64,000 bases of DNA, taken from positions 58,466,602 to 58,530,601 of the forward strand of contig JANJXV010000013.1 in NCBI GenBank assembly GCA_024803745.1, read 5' to 3'. Below the pieces are notes generated by a model. That model did no database searches and had not been told where the DNA came from. It was given only the letters and a program-made list of their open reading frames with translations. The position numbers and the translations under genes are program-made. Source of the DNA: Megascapheus bottae (taxonomy: Eukaryota > Chordata > Mammalia > Rodentia > Geomyidae). Positions 1 to 11,540 of this stretch are shown one piece after another (positions within the stretch are counted from its first letter, which is position 1; the number at the start of each line of letters is the position of its first letter).

Positions 1-1058
1 TACCTCAGCGCCTCCTTCATGGCTGCAAGGGGAAGTGTGGGTAGAGGGCACGGCCAAATACGTCAACCAGCCCTCAGTCACTCTGCTCTGTTTGCTGCCC
101 CTATTGTGCCTTTCCTCGGCTCAAGGGCAGCCTGTGGTTCTAGGGTGGAGGCTTCTGAGTATTTTAGGATGAAGCTTGGGAATGCAAGTCTTTGATCCTT
201 GCTGCACTGCAGTTTGGTGGCCTGTGTTCCCGAACATGGACGGGTGTGACCAGGCCACATTTGTGCACGTTGGTATTTGTCCTGTCCCTCATGGGCTGAG
301 TGCTGCCCTCCTCCTTGGGTGGCTGTCAGCCCGCCAGCCCCTGGACTTTGAGAAATCTGTCCTGTGGGAGTCTTTCTCACTCCTGAGCTAGAGAAGGCCA
401 AGAGTAAGGAGGATGGGGCTGTTTCCTGCCTGGGGCTGGCACTGGACTCACACATGTGGTCACCTCGCCATCCATGCACACTAACCCATGCACAGCCTCC
501 CTCTCCCACAGCCGTGCAGATGCAGTGGGTGAAGTGAGAGCCTGTGAGCCGCCAGCGCAGGATGCATGTTCCTGTGCTATTTCACTTCCTGTGCATCACA
601 CACTGCCCCGGGCCAGGAATCAGCAAAGTCCTGCTAATGGGGGCACCATGAGGCTGGGCCAATGACAGAGAAGGATAATTCTAGTGCTCTTAACCAAAAG
701 GTGGATCAAGGGCTTGAACACTCTACCTAGGGCCCCATCCCTCTTTCCGGGAGCCCCTTTGCCTGCCAGCTCTCTCTAGGCTGGAGGCAAGGGACTTGTG
801 TAGTTACTGTGCTTGAAGGTCTCTCACAGCTCATCTTGTTACATCTTTGCAGCCATCAGTCGCGCCCCTGCAGAGGACTGTGTGTAGCTGGTCTGTGCTG
901 GGGCCTGGAGATGGGCCAAATATGAGGGCAGTGTGTGGCTGTACTCAGATCAATGTGCTGACTTTGAGCCAAGAGTTTGGTTCAGGCCATGTGTTGCTGG
1001 GTACATGTTCCCAAAAAGAGGGAACATTGTTTTACTCGTGCACAAAAGGGGGCAGGAA
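1..1058. other. Flank beyond PGGHG 3' end, no gene seen
   Basis: Non-repetitive sequence with only short unsupported frames. In human the next gene on this side is IFITM5, but none of its coding sequence is recognisable here. Confidence 0.5.
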
Positions 1059-1290
1059 GCTGGGTGCAGTGGCTCATCCCTGTCATCCTAGCTACTCAGG
1101 AGGCTGAGATCTGAGGATCAAAGTTCAAAGCCAGCCAGGGCACAAAAGGACCTGAGACTCTTATCTCCAATTAACCCCTAGAAAATGGGAAGTGGGGCTT
1201 GGCTCAAGGGTAGAGAGGTAGCCTTGAGCTGAAGAGCTCAGAGACAGCACCCAGGCCTTGTTCGAGCCCCATGACCCCCCTCCCCAAAAT
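1059..1290 (+). repeat. B1-like/right-arm composite SINE
   Basis: The left half is 7SL/B1-like (gtggctcatcc, gctactcaggaggctgag). The right half has the tRNA-like arm (ggcttggctcaagggtagag, cagcacccaggcc) and a degraded tail. It is a typical member of the second SINE family of the window. Confidence 0.85.
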
Positions 1291-2095
1291 GGTGGGGCAG
1301 GATTGTAAGGTCTGCGGTTAGGTACTGAAGACAGACTATGTGGTCAGGTCACCAGGAGGCAATGCTACCCACAGCTCTCTGGGTCCTGGATGGAGAAGTG
1401 CTGCCCATAGCCCCCTCCAGCTCCTGGATGTCTCCCATGCAGGCTGACACTGCCTGACCACCCAAGTAAGCTCATGTGCTCTATGACCCCTTAAACCCAT
1501 AGCAGATCACCCCCTTAAGCGCACAGAGTTGACTGCACACACCAGGCACATACACACCAACTACCAGGTTAAATGACTTCTGTGAGTACGGGGACACAGA
1601 CCATCGCCCATGCCCAATCCCAGCTCTAGGGCTGAGAGGTGACTTCCACCCCCTATCCCACAGCAGGGAAGAAATACTTATACTCCCTCCAGCAGATCTG
1701 CCTCAGACCCTTCCCACTAAGTGATGGTGGTCAATGGGCCCTGCAGTTGAGGGAGAGCTAGCTGTAGGCAGACAAGCCCACGTGGGCCACGCCGCTTGGC
1801 TCCCAGACAGGCCTGGACGGAATGTTGGTCTTTACTAAGCCGTGGTCTTTTCCACCACAGATGAGATCCACCAATCATGCCACCTGCTCAAAGGAGGCAT
1901 GCTGTCCATTGATTCCTACACTCTGTACCCCCAGACACTTCTTAATGGGGTGTTACAAGAACTCTTCTCTTCGATCTTTGATGGAAGGCCCTAGACATTC
2001 CCCTCTGGAGAAGGACAGAGAGGGAGACAGGACCTGGGAGCTTAGATTTCCCCCACTCCAGAGCTGCTCCAGCCCAGCCTGAGCCCAATGACACG
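1291..2095. other. Unique sequence downstream of PGGHG
   Basis: No repeat, RNA or convincing coding frame is visible between the SINE and the PGGHG poly(A) site. Confidence 0.4.
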
Positions 2096-2543
2096 CTACA
2101 AGAAGCGCCTGTTTATTAAAGCTGCAGAACTTGCTAAACCCAAGACATTCTGCAGGTGGCCCTTCCTCATTGGCCACGTGCTGCTGGCCACTCCCACCAC
2201 CAGAAGCAAGAGGTAAGCATGGAGGTTAAAGCTTGTGTCCTGTAGAGAGAAAGGTGTGGAGCTAAGAAATGGAAGTGCTGGGGTGAGCCTGCGGGCAGAT
2301 GGATGGTGGCTTGGGGTGCACCTGCGTGCCCGCTGATAAGGGCTCAGCCATGGGCAGACATCCTGGTCCTGGGGCAGAGTTGGGGGACATGAAGAAGGCA
2401 CGGGGGCAAGGGGACATCTCAGTATTCCTGGCGAAGGGCGTGGTGAGCTGCAGGGCCCAGGCATTCCCTGTGACTCTGGAGGACTCAACATCTTCAAAAG
2501 ATTCTCTCAGGAAATCCTCGGAGCTGGGATTTCTGGACAGCAG
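2096..2543 (-). other. PGGHG: PGGHG 3' UTR with poly(A) signal
   Basis: Downstream of the PGGHG stop, a canonical AATAAA on the minus strand lies at 2117-2112, so cleavage is expected near 2095. The first ~90 nt after the stop can still be read in frame with some resemblance to the human C-terminal tail. The UTR end is inferred from the signal alone. Confidence 0.7.
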
Positions 2544-5500
2544 CTATTGGGGTGCTCTTTGGATTCGACCAGCAGAGTGGGGAAAGGAGACCTTGTGTCC
2601 TGCAGGGACAAACAGACATCCTGGGGTGAGAACACACCAGGGCACCTAGGACCTACCACCCTAGACCCTCACATACCCAGTGGCAGGGGGAACAGGGCCT
2701 GGGATGGCCACAGCTTTGCCTCCAAAGGCGGGACCCAGGGTCCTGCCTGAGCTGTGACTTCAACGGTCAAGCAGTCCTCGGTGATGGTGAAGTTGAGTTT
2801 GTTCCCTTGGTAGGACAGGCCAGAGAGATGCACTCCAGAGACACCCTCTGGGCAGAGGGGATCAAAGGCCACACCTGCCTCAGTGACCCTGTGGGGAAAG
2901 CTGGGTGAGGAGGGATGGGTGGGAGGAGGCAGCCACTCTACCGGTCACCGTACTCACTCACCTAAACCCTGAGCATCCGAAAAGCACTGCCTGCAGGAAG
3001 CCCCCCATGCCTGTCAGAAAGTTCACAGCACCTGACCCATCAGCATTCTCTGTCCACACCTGTAAGGCGCAAGGATGACAGGCAAAGGGACGCCCAGGAC
3101 GGTGTCTTTCCCAGGCCTACCATTCCAAGATCAGGCAGAAATGACCAGGGCTGTGACCAGGCTGAGACACTGCTAAGACTCCCAGTGTGGGCACAGGAGG
3201 GGTGGGCAGGGGCAGGAGTTCTGCTGACCTTGAAGGGCTCAGTGACATAGGCGAAGCTCCTGTCCAGAAAGCTCCGTGCCCTCGTTGGGTCTTTCAGTTC
3301 CATCCATCCCACAGCAAACATGCTCTGAGGTCAGAGTTCAGACAATATGCGAGGGTAAAACCCTTTGGGTGCGGAAGGAAGAGAGCCTAATAAGAGAGGA
3401 CCACCCCAGCCCCCTCACCCAGGTCATGGCAGGGCCCTGGGGAGACGTCGCAGCCTCATAAATCTCCAGGTTTTTCCTGCGGACATCGGGACTCAGCTGG
3501 AAGGGGACAGGGTATCCCAGGAGCACGACATCTGCCTGCTTCACTTCCTCTCCTGGAGGAGGGGTGGTGGGGTGGTACCGGTGGTGGGGTGCCAGGACAG
3601 AGTCTGGGAGCTCTTGGCAGGGCAGAAGGGTCACTCACCAGGTGCATACCCATCAAACTCAGGGTGGAAATTCCGCTCTGGGTCAAAGGGCACCTTGATC
3701 TTATCAGCTACCACCAGCCACTGGTCTGGAACAGACAGACCCAGATCCTGGGCCAAAGCAGCAGCAAAGCGCAGGCTAAGGGGAGGAGAACGGCCGAAGC
3801 TTGAGCAGACCAGCAGGGCCTGTGTGCAGGAGCGGTGTTGGTGCAGAGATGAGGGTGGGGTGCCTGACCTGTTCTGGACCAGGACATTGGTATACACTGA
3901 GTTGTTGACTCCTGAGTGGTACTCGTCAGGCGGCATGACTCCTGGGCACAGAAGACCACCACGCCCTCAGTGAAAGAGCTCAGACACACCCCATCTACCC
4001 CTCCTCCCAGAGGCCCCCTGGGCCTTACCCTTCAAGTGGTATTCCTTATCCCTGGAGCTCCACTCAACACGGCTGCACCAGAACTCAGCCACAGCACTGA
4101 CTACATCCCAGCCACCAGCCTCTCGGAAGAGCTGCAAGTCCTGTGGAGTAGAGAAAGGGTGCAGCCCAGGCCCAGAGCACTGTTATGTACACCCAGTACC
4201 CATCCTTCAAGCACCCAGAAAGGAAACCCTATCTCCCACAGGCGTCTGCACACTATTTCCCAGGACCAGGCCTGTCTAGGTTTGGAGGTGGGACACACGG
4301 TGGCTGCCGTGACAGTGCACCTGGGTGGTGAGGTAGTACAGCTGGAAGGCCAACACCACCGCCCCGTTGACATGGAGCTCCTGGACCCCGTAGATGTCTT
4401 CTGGGCAGACCTCCAGGCCAGAGCATGCACTCTCCCAGGCAAACTTCGCTCCCTGTGTGGGGCAGGGGTGGAGATGTGGGACAGGGTTATCCCACAGCTC
4501 AGCTTCATCCTCGTAGAGGTTCAGAGGAGGTGGCGCTCTAGTGCCCTCTGAATGCCCAACCATAGCCCACTGTGTGCTGATCCTGGGATGAGGACCCTAG
4601 TGGTGGGACCTAAGCCACACTCACCTGGTAGCCAAGGCTCCGGGCATTCTCGAGGGCCCCTCCCAGTGTTCTGATTCGGTACTCCAAGATGGCCCTGGCA
4701 GCCTCTGGGTGGAACATCAGGATATTTGGGAACATCCAGAGGTCCTGACAGAACATCAGTTCCAGAGCTGAGCAGGTGCTGGCATTCCCAGCTCAGCTGG
4801 GCCTTCAGGACAGCTGGTGGCTCCCTCTTTGCCCTTCGGCAGGGGCTGGGCTGCCTCCTGCTTCTCTTTCTCTTCAGAAGCCCACTCTGAGTGCTGCTTC
4901 CAGATCTACCCCGTCCTGGCTGCCCACCTCTCCAGCCATGGCATAGGGGTGTGCCCAGGGGCTCCAGTCAGACTCTGGGTACAGGCTTCCTGGAGAGGCT
5001 GCTCTGAGCTACTGCCTGCCTGCCCAACCTCAGCCTCCTGTGGTCTCATCCACAAATGGCCATCATACTGACTTTAGGAAGCATTAGAGGACACAGTGGG
5101 GGGAGGGGGGATGTACGTGCCACCACTCTCACCCTTCTCTGCCTACAGGCCACCAAGAGCCACCTCCAGCACACTCAAGTTTTCCCAGCCCTCACTCCTC
5201 CCCAGCAGCAGCGGGTCTTTCAGAGTACTTGTCTCTGTGGCTTCTTCAGGGAAACTCTAGGCCCACACACCCTGCTCTCTACCAGGTCCTGGTCTCTACG
5301 TTGCTACGGCCGCTCTTCTGTCCTCAGATGCTGCAAACCTTCATTTCTGAGCCTCTGCACCTTCTGTGCTCTGGTGCTCTCACCTGGATCTCTCTTTTCC
5401 ACCAACTCCTATACCTCCTCTCCCCCTTTTTTTTGCCAGTCCCGGGGCTCGAACTCAGGGTCTGGGCACTGTCCTTGGGCTTTCTCAAGGCCTAGTGCTC

Positions 5501-7078
5501 TACCCTTGAGCTATAGCACCACTTCTGTCTTTTCTATGTATATGGTACCAAGAAAATTGAACCCAGGTCTTTATACATGCTAGGCAAGCACTCTACCACT
5601 AGGCCAAATTCCCAGCCTCTGTATCTGCTGAGATATCACCACCTCCAGGAAGCTTTCCCATCTACCATGCACTTTCCCTAACCATGACCTTGATATTGAA
5701 GAGGGTAGTGAGTCAATGCCCTTAATGCCAACCTGCCATTTGCTGTGTAGCTAGTGCCAGGGAGGTGTGAGAAGATACATACCTGGTCCCAAAAGATGTG
5801 GCCCCAGTAGCACTCATCCTGGCTCCCATTGGAAAGGCCCCCAGGGCTAAGGCCATGGCAGATGTAGTTTTGGGTCCCAGGCTGGGGCAAGGCACTCAGG
5901 AGGTAGTAGAGAGAGCTACGCAGGGCTTGGCGCAGAGCCAGGGGCCCTACCACATCCAAGCCACAACCTGCCCAGAGCTGGGCCCAGGCCTGTGCATGAG
6001 CTATGTACAGCGTGCCCTGGCCCTGTAGCTGCAAGGCCTCATCCAGGCAGGCCCGGACCTGTGCCTGGCTGCTGCCCACCACGGTTAGGAAGTCCCAGGT
6101 GCTGTCTTCCTCTCCTTTTCCAAGAGTCAGGGCTGAGGGCACTGGGGTCCACAGCATGTGTACCTCCTGCCGCGGCCCTCCAGGCTGTTCTGGGGTAAGC
6201 GTGTGGCCATATAGGTACCTGCCAAGAGACCAGAAGAGACTCGGGGACACGCTCCCTCTCTGGGCCACCCAGGAGGGTCCTGGCCCCTTCCTCACCGGAA
6301 TCCCTGTATGTCTGGCCCCAGATGCAGGTCCAGGTCTGGGCTTTCTGGGGAGAAGGTGGAATGCAGCAGCACTGTGATGGGCCAGCTTCCTGGAGCCAGG
6401 CGTTCAATGGACACGCTGAAGGCCAGGAGGTGGGGCAGTGTGCGGTGGGCATAGATTCTCTGGGAGACCCGAAAGCTGAGGCCTTCCAGGGTGTGCATGA
6501 ATGAGCCTGGCAAGGGTTGGGTAGCTTTGGTCATCTCCAAAAATGTGGGAAGGAACCCCTTCCCCCGCCTCACCCCCACCCCCAGGATGTAAAACTGTGG
6601 CATTCTGGGCTGGAAGCAGACTGCACGAGGCTCCCTCAGCACAATCTTGCTCTGTAGCCCAAGCCTGAAGCTCTGGATCCTCCTTCCTCAGCCTCCTCAG
6701 TGCTGGGATTTATAAGCATGAACCACCACGCTCCTTTCCTTTGTGAGACTTCCTGAGAGTGTCTCCTCTCAACTAAGGAGAGCTTGGGGAGGGCAAAAGT
6801 CAGGTCAGGTGGCAGCTACCTGTGTTGGTGTCCAGGACAAAGGTCTCGGTCAGCTGCTCTCCTGTCTCTGCAGGAGCCTCCAGCCTGGTATTGGCAGGGC
6901 TGGGCAGAATGGCCCGGTGAGCGTGGCCCCCAACCCCACTGTACACGCCGTTCACATGCAGCGTGTCATGGTAGACGCGTGTGCCCAAGTATGCATTGGT
7001 CACAGGGGCCAGGAGCCGAGGGTCCCTGGGCAGAGAGTGGGTGGTGAACACGGTCGGGTCCTCCGGGTGGTGCTCCAT
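2544..7078 (-). CDS. PGGHG: Protein-glucosylgalactosylhydroxylysine glucosidase (GH65)
   Basis: It removes glucose from the Glc-Gal disaccharide on hydroxylysine of collagens (known for the family). Coding exons, 5' to 3' on the minus strand: 7078-6820, 6506-6296, 6218-5783, 4744-4625, 4452-4321, 4140-4029, 3941-3869, 3775-3639, 3552-3419, 3324-3229, 3059-2962, 2888-2677, 2599-2544. All introns are GT-AG and all phases agree, giving 691 aa. The start is the ATG of MEHHPEDP, which aligns with the human N-terminus. The three catalytic residues reported for the human enzyme fall at the same numbers: D301 (FWDQ), E430 (PPDEYH) and E574 (VWTEN). The frame ends at a TAG after IQRAPQ, about 46 residues before the human end (737 aa), so the C-terminal tail is shortened. 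The catalytic part is intact. Exons 5-10 are packed with introns of about 86-300 nt. Confidence 0.95.
5427..5619 (-). repeat. IDL-Geo-like SINE in PGGHG intron 3
   Basis: Reads in the reverse sense: T-run, gccagtcccggggctcgaac, then the right arm, then the ID-like arm ending aggccaaattcccagcc. It sits in the large intron between the FWDQ exon and the next exon. Confidence 0.85.
6640..6738 (-). repeat. Old B1-like SINE in PGGHG intron 1
   Basis: Reverse-strand 7SL-like fragment (tgtagcccaagcctgaagct, cagcctcctcagtgctggga, accaccacgct), strongly diverged and lacking the right arm. Confidence 0.6.
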
Positions 7079-7431
7079 GGGAAGCTGGCTCAGGCAGGCA
7101 CCCTGGAGAGGCCGGCAGGCTGTGACCAGCTGTAAAGCCCTAACCCTTGGTGCGTCCCCGGGACGGCAGGGTCCTGACCCTCGGGGGCCGTGGACCCGCC
7201 CCCTGGAGCACTCCTGGGAGAAGCCCAACCCTCCCCCACGAAGCCTCCCCCACGGAGCCTCCGGGAGGGGCCCAAGCGGCCATGCCAGAGCCTGGGCGGG
7301 AGCCGAGGGTGGACTGGGGAAGTTCAGGCCTCCACGCGGGCCTGGACCGGAGCAGGGCAGGGGTGGGGCGGGGCGGGGCGGGACGGGGAAGGGGGGAAGA
7401 GGATGGGGGAGAAGAGTGAGGGGCTGAGGAG

Positions 7432-7905
7432 CTGGGGTGGAGTGGAGGGGCTGGGTCTGAGCGGGGCTGGGGTGGAGGGGCGGGGCTGGGGCTGAGCTGG
7501 GCTGGAGGGGCGGGGCTGGGGCTGAGCTGGGCTGGAGGGGCGGGGCTGGGGCTGAGCGGGGCTGGGGTGGAGGGGCGGGGCTCGGGGCTGAGCCGGGCTC
7601 GGGACGCAGGGACGGGGCTCGGGGCTGAGCGGGGGATGGGGTGGAGAGGCGGGGCTCGGGGCTGAGCGGCGCTGGGGTGGAGGGGCGGGGCTCGGGGGCT
7701 GAGCGGGGCTGGAGGGGCGGGGCTGGGGTGGAGGGGCGGGGCTGGGGCTGAGCGGGGCTGGGGTGGAGGGGCGGGGCTCGGGGCTGAGCGGGGCTCGGGA
7801 CGCAGGGACGGGGCTGGGGCTGAGCGGGGGATGGGGTGGAGGGGCGGGGCTCGGGGCTGAGCAGGGCTGGGGTGGAGGGGCGGGGCTCGGGGCCGAGCGG
7901 GGGAT
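7432..7905. repeat. GC-box-rich minisatellite
   Basis: Degenerate tandem array with a unit of roughly 20-40 bp built from ggggcggggct, ggggctgagc and ggggtggag. Each unit carries at least one GC box. Long open frames on the minus strand across it (repeated [12 protein letters not shown]-type peptides) come from the repeat. Confidence 0.85.
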
Positions 7906-8112
7906 GGGGAGGAGGGGTGTGGCGGGATGACAGGCGCGGAGCGGAGACGGGGAAGGGGTGGGGAGCGGACTCGGGGCCGAGCCGGACGGAGGAACGCGGA
8001 TCTGCGGGACTCACCGCAACCTGGTTCGGTCACTGAGCGCCCACACAGCGCCGTTGCCGCGGCTCTAAGCCGGGACCAGCGCGGCTTCGTGGAGGAAGCA
8101 GAAGCGTCTTCC

Positions 8113-8462
8113 GGGGTTCCGCGAGGCCCCGCCCCTGCGCGCCCGGCCGGCGGGGTTCCGCGAGGCCCCGCCCCTGCGCGCCTGGCCTGCGGGGTTCCGC
8201 GAGGCCCCGCCCCTGCGCTCCTGGAGGGAGGGGTTCCGCGACGCCCCGCCCCTGCGCTCCTGGAGGGAGGGGTTCCGCGAGGCCCCGCTCCTGCACTCCC
8301 GGAGGGCGGGGTCCGCGAGGCCCCGCCCATGAGCTCCCGGAGGGAGGGGTTCCCCGAGGCCCCGCCCCTGCGCTCCCGGAGGGCGGGGTTCCGCGAGGCT
8401 CCGCCCCTGCGCGCCAGGCCGGCGGAGTTCCGCGCGGCCCCGCTCCTGCGCGCCCGGCGGCC
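8113..8462. repeat. 39-bp minisatellite, nine copies
   Basis: Nine near-identical units, each containing gttccgcgaggccccgcccc plus a variable ctgcgc-ggagg half. Starts are spaced 39 bp (one unit 38 bp), the first at 8113 and the last near 8424. Because 39 is a multiple of three, all frames stay open across it and give spurious ORFs on both strands. Confidence 0.92.
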
Positions 8463-9152
8463 TCGGGAGGGCCCTTCGCCGTCGATGGGCTCCGGCTCTG
8501 CCCGGTCGGACACTCGGGAACGGAATGAGCAGCGGACTGCTGAGCGCGTGGCTCCCGCTGGTCATCCTGGCCGATCAGGTCTTCCCGCCAGGGTGGGAAG
8601 GGGGTGGGACGCTGTTTCCTGCTGGGAGGTGGTGGATGCCGGACCTCGAGCCCGGCCCCGCCCAGCACGGGCCTGGGAAGAGCGAGCCGGCCTGGCGTCC
8701 CTCGAGTCTTTCCGTCCACGCTGCAGCTCCCAGGGGGCCTCCCGCCTCCTCACCCGCCTGCACCCGCCTGCCTGGGGCCTGGCCAGGGCACCCCGGGCAA
8801 ATGCCTGGCCTGATGAATCCCCTGTGCTCTGCTCACGCCCCTACCAGAGGTTGCATTCAACCCCTGCCCCTCCCACAGGCCTGCCCGCCCCAGTCCCGCG
8901 GCTCCCGCCCTCACGCAGGCCCCACTGGGCAGTGAGCCGCACAGCACCCGCCCACACCTGGCTGTGCCGCCTCCCAGCCCCCATTGCAGGTGTGACAGAA
9001 GTCCAGTGTGGGTTACGCCCCTGGTAGTCTGGACAGACACCAATCCAGGGGCTCACTAACCCTCGCCCCAAACCCTCGCCGCCCTGCTCTCCGTCTGACC
9101 TCATCTCTTACTCCTCCCCTACTCCATGGCACTTACCTTGTCTTCTACTTTT

Positions 9153-9352
9153 TCCTTTTTTTTCCAGTCCTGGCCTTGAGCTCAGGGCCTGAGCACTGTC
9201 CTTGGTCTTTTCTCAAGGCTAGAGCTCTACTACTTGAGCCACAGCACCACTTTTGGCTTTTTATTTTTTATGTATGTGGTACTGAGGAATCCAGCCCAGG
9301 TCTTCGTGCATGCTAGGCAAGCACTCGACCACTAGGCCAAACTCCCGGCCCC
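9153..9352 (-). repeat. IDL-Geo-like SINE with 13-bp TSD
   Basis: Full-length reverse-strand copy. The flanking duplication gtcttctactttt is at 9140-9152 and 9353-9365. Confidence 0.92.
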
Positions 9353-9394
9353 GTCTTCTACTTTTGTATTTCTATTTCTTCATCTGTTGTTTTG

Positions 9395-9645
9395 TTTTGC
9401 TTTGTTTTTTGGTCAGTGATGGGGTTTGAACTCAGCCTGGGTGCTGTCCCTGAGCTCTTCAGCTCAAGGCTATTGCTCTACCACTTGAGCCACAGCACCA
9501 CTTCTGTTTTCCTGCTGGTTAGTTGAAGATAAAGAGTCTCATGGACTGAACTTCTGTGCCTGGCCTGGCTTTGAACTGCGATCTTCAGATCTCAGCCTCC
9601 TGAGTAGCTAGGATCACAGGTGTGAGCCACAAGCACCTGGCTCTA
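9395..9645 (-). repeat. B1-like/right-arm composite SINE
   Basis: Reverse-strand copy with both halves: the right arm (ctgtccctgagctcttcagc, accacttgagccacagcacc) followed by the B1-like half (cagcctcctgagtagctagg). Confidence 0.85.
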
Positions 9646-9820
9646 TTTCTGCATCTGAAACTTTCAGGACATGTTCCCCTCTTGGCCCTAGTTCTTACAA
9701 GATTCGTTGCTTGAAGCACTTTGTCTCAAGGACTCCCCGTCTCTTAAAAGAAGCAAACCCACCTGCCTTAGGTTGGGTGGATAGCTAACTGCCTTACCCA
9801 TCATAGGGAACTTCTTCAGA

Positions 9821-10300
9821 TCAAGCTGAAGGCCCTGTCTTAGGCTGCGATTCCTCTGGGCGGGGGAGGGGGATGGGGGGGGACTCATTCATTTGAAGCT
9901 TGATTTTGTGGAGTTGACCTGCAAGGTTTAGCAATGAATTTTGCAAGATCTTTACCACACAAGGCAGGCTAATAATAATTATAAGCAACATACCTGGACC
10001 AACAAAGGTCATCAGTAAACCTTTTAAATTGTTCAAACAACTCCTTGGCTGTCTGTGTTATCTCAGCGTCAAGTGATGGCACCTGCTGAAGCCCAATGAT
10101 TTGTCTATGAAGCTAAAACAAATCTAGAGATAAGTTTGTGTGATGTCAAAGTCCGTTTCTCTGGGGACCTGAAAGTCCACAGTCTTCACACACTGTCTCC
10201 ACCTAGGAATGATGAATCCAGTAGCTCTTACTGAAACCAGCTGATGAACACGTCCCCAAATCAACTTGTAAGGCCTGTAAGGACAAGGGTTTAGTTCCAG
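9821..10300 (-). pseudogene. env transmembrane-subunit remnant
   Basis: A hydrophobic membrane-spanning segment (LLMTFVGPGMLLIIIISL) is followed by a short basic tail. Upstream is a segment resembling class II Env (ETDFDITQTY). Stops and frame changes break it. A further possible surface-subunit frame lies at 10370-10714. Confidence 0.5.
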
Positions 10301-11432
10301 TCCTCTCAGGAAGCACCTGTGGGGTGGTGGAATCAGGCAGGACAGAGTGTGAAGCAGTAGTCTTATCTCTCAGCAGCTCCAATGGGATGTCACACCTCCT
10401 GCTGAGTTGCCTGCAAATTTCTGCACAGACTGGTTAAAGAAGCTTAACCTCAGGCCTGACTTTGGTGAAGTCCCCCAATGATTTCCTGGTTGCTTTACTT
10501 GAGTACACTCATTTTTGCAGCCTGGCACACCATTGGTTTTTAGGACAGTATAGGGTTGAGATTCCAAAGTAATACCAGGGTGACAACTTTTAGTAACCAG
10601 AATTACTTTAAATGAGGCTAGGATTTTCTTGGCAGGCATAGAAGACTTGAACCTGTAACCATTTTCCACAAGTGCAATTTCCACTCTTGCACATCTATTA
10701 CTACTCTTTCCCATACCTCTAATTTATCCTGTCTCACTTTCCAAAACTGACTCTGGTCCCTTCATCTTAAGGGGGTTGACAGGCGAAGATCCATCTTTTG
10801 TCTTCAAGCTGACTCAAGGGTGTTGTCTCTATACTTAGCTAGGGACCCTAAAAGCTTAGCCTATTTTACCAAGGGGTTGCCAGAATTACATTTCAGGAGC
10901 AATATTTTACTCCAAACTGGAGATCATATAAAATATTTAACAACTGCACAAACCTTTTCTTTGGCTACAACAGTGTAGCTTACTTAGCACGCATTTGCAA
11001 AGGCACTTTCTTGACTGGGGATTTTAATCTCTGTGACCCTAACAATGCTTCAGTTATCAGTGTAGGCCTAAACAGATCAATAGGGACACAAGCCTCAGGT
11101 CCACAAACTTTCCTGAATTTGTGGCTGGTGTCAAATCGAAATTTGCTCAGTTAGGGCTTTGAGCAAATACGGGGGGGTGGGGGGGATCAGGTTTGTAAAC
11201 TACCCACTATCACAGATGATTGACAAGTTCCTGCCCAGTTATGAAAGGCATGGGCATTAAGGCATGCTTACAAACTATTCTATGACCTCCTGGCTCTGAT
11301 TAATTTTGAATGGCCAAGCACGAGTGACTCTAGGATCTGACACCATCTCTGCCATCCAAGCAGAGACTTTCTGCATCTAGATGCTTCATTCCTTTTGTCC
11401 CAGGAATGTCTCACACAGGGATTGGCTTTTCA

Positions 11433-11540
11433 CTTCATTGGTTGCTGGACTTGAACTCAGGGCTGGGGTGCTGTCCCTCAGCTCACCAGCTCAAGGCTAG
11501 CACGCTGCCACTTTGAGCTCCAAAGCAACTCTGCCTCACT
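11433..11540 (-). repeat. SINE right-arm fragment
   Basis: Reverse-strand fragment (ggacttgaactcagggctgg, gctgtccctcagctcaccag) inside the proviral region. Confidence 0.6.

Larger units (their letters stand above)
7079..8560. promoter_or_regulatory. CpG-island-like promoter region of PGGHG
   Basis: Very GC- and CpG-rich DNA immediately upstream of the PGGHG start, with many GC boxes (ggggcggggc, ccccgcccc) in both orientations. No TATA box is seen near the start. Most of the island consists of two tandem arrays (7432-7905 and 8113-8462). A bidirectional start-site cluster is plausible for such a region, but no plus-strand gene is known here. Confidence 0.65.

Noticed and set aside
6800..9027. 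Several 200-450-codon frames on both strands around the PGGHG 5' end
   Set aside because: They are generated by the two GC-rich tandem arrays (39-bp units keep frames open). Only the 259-nt PGGHG exon inside is supported.
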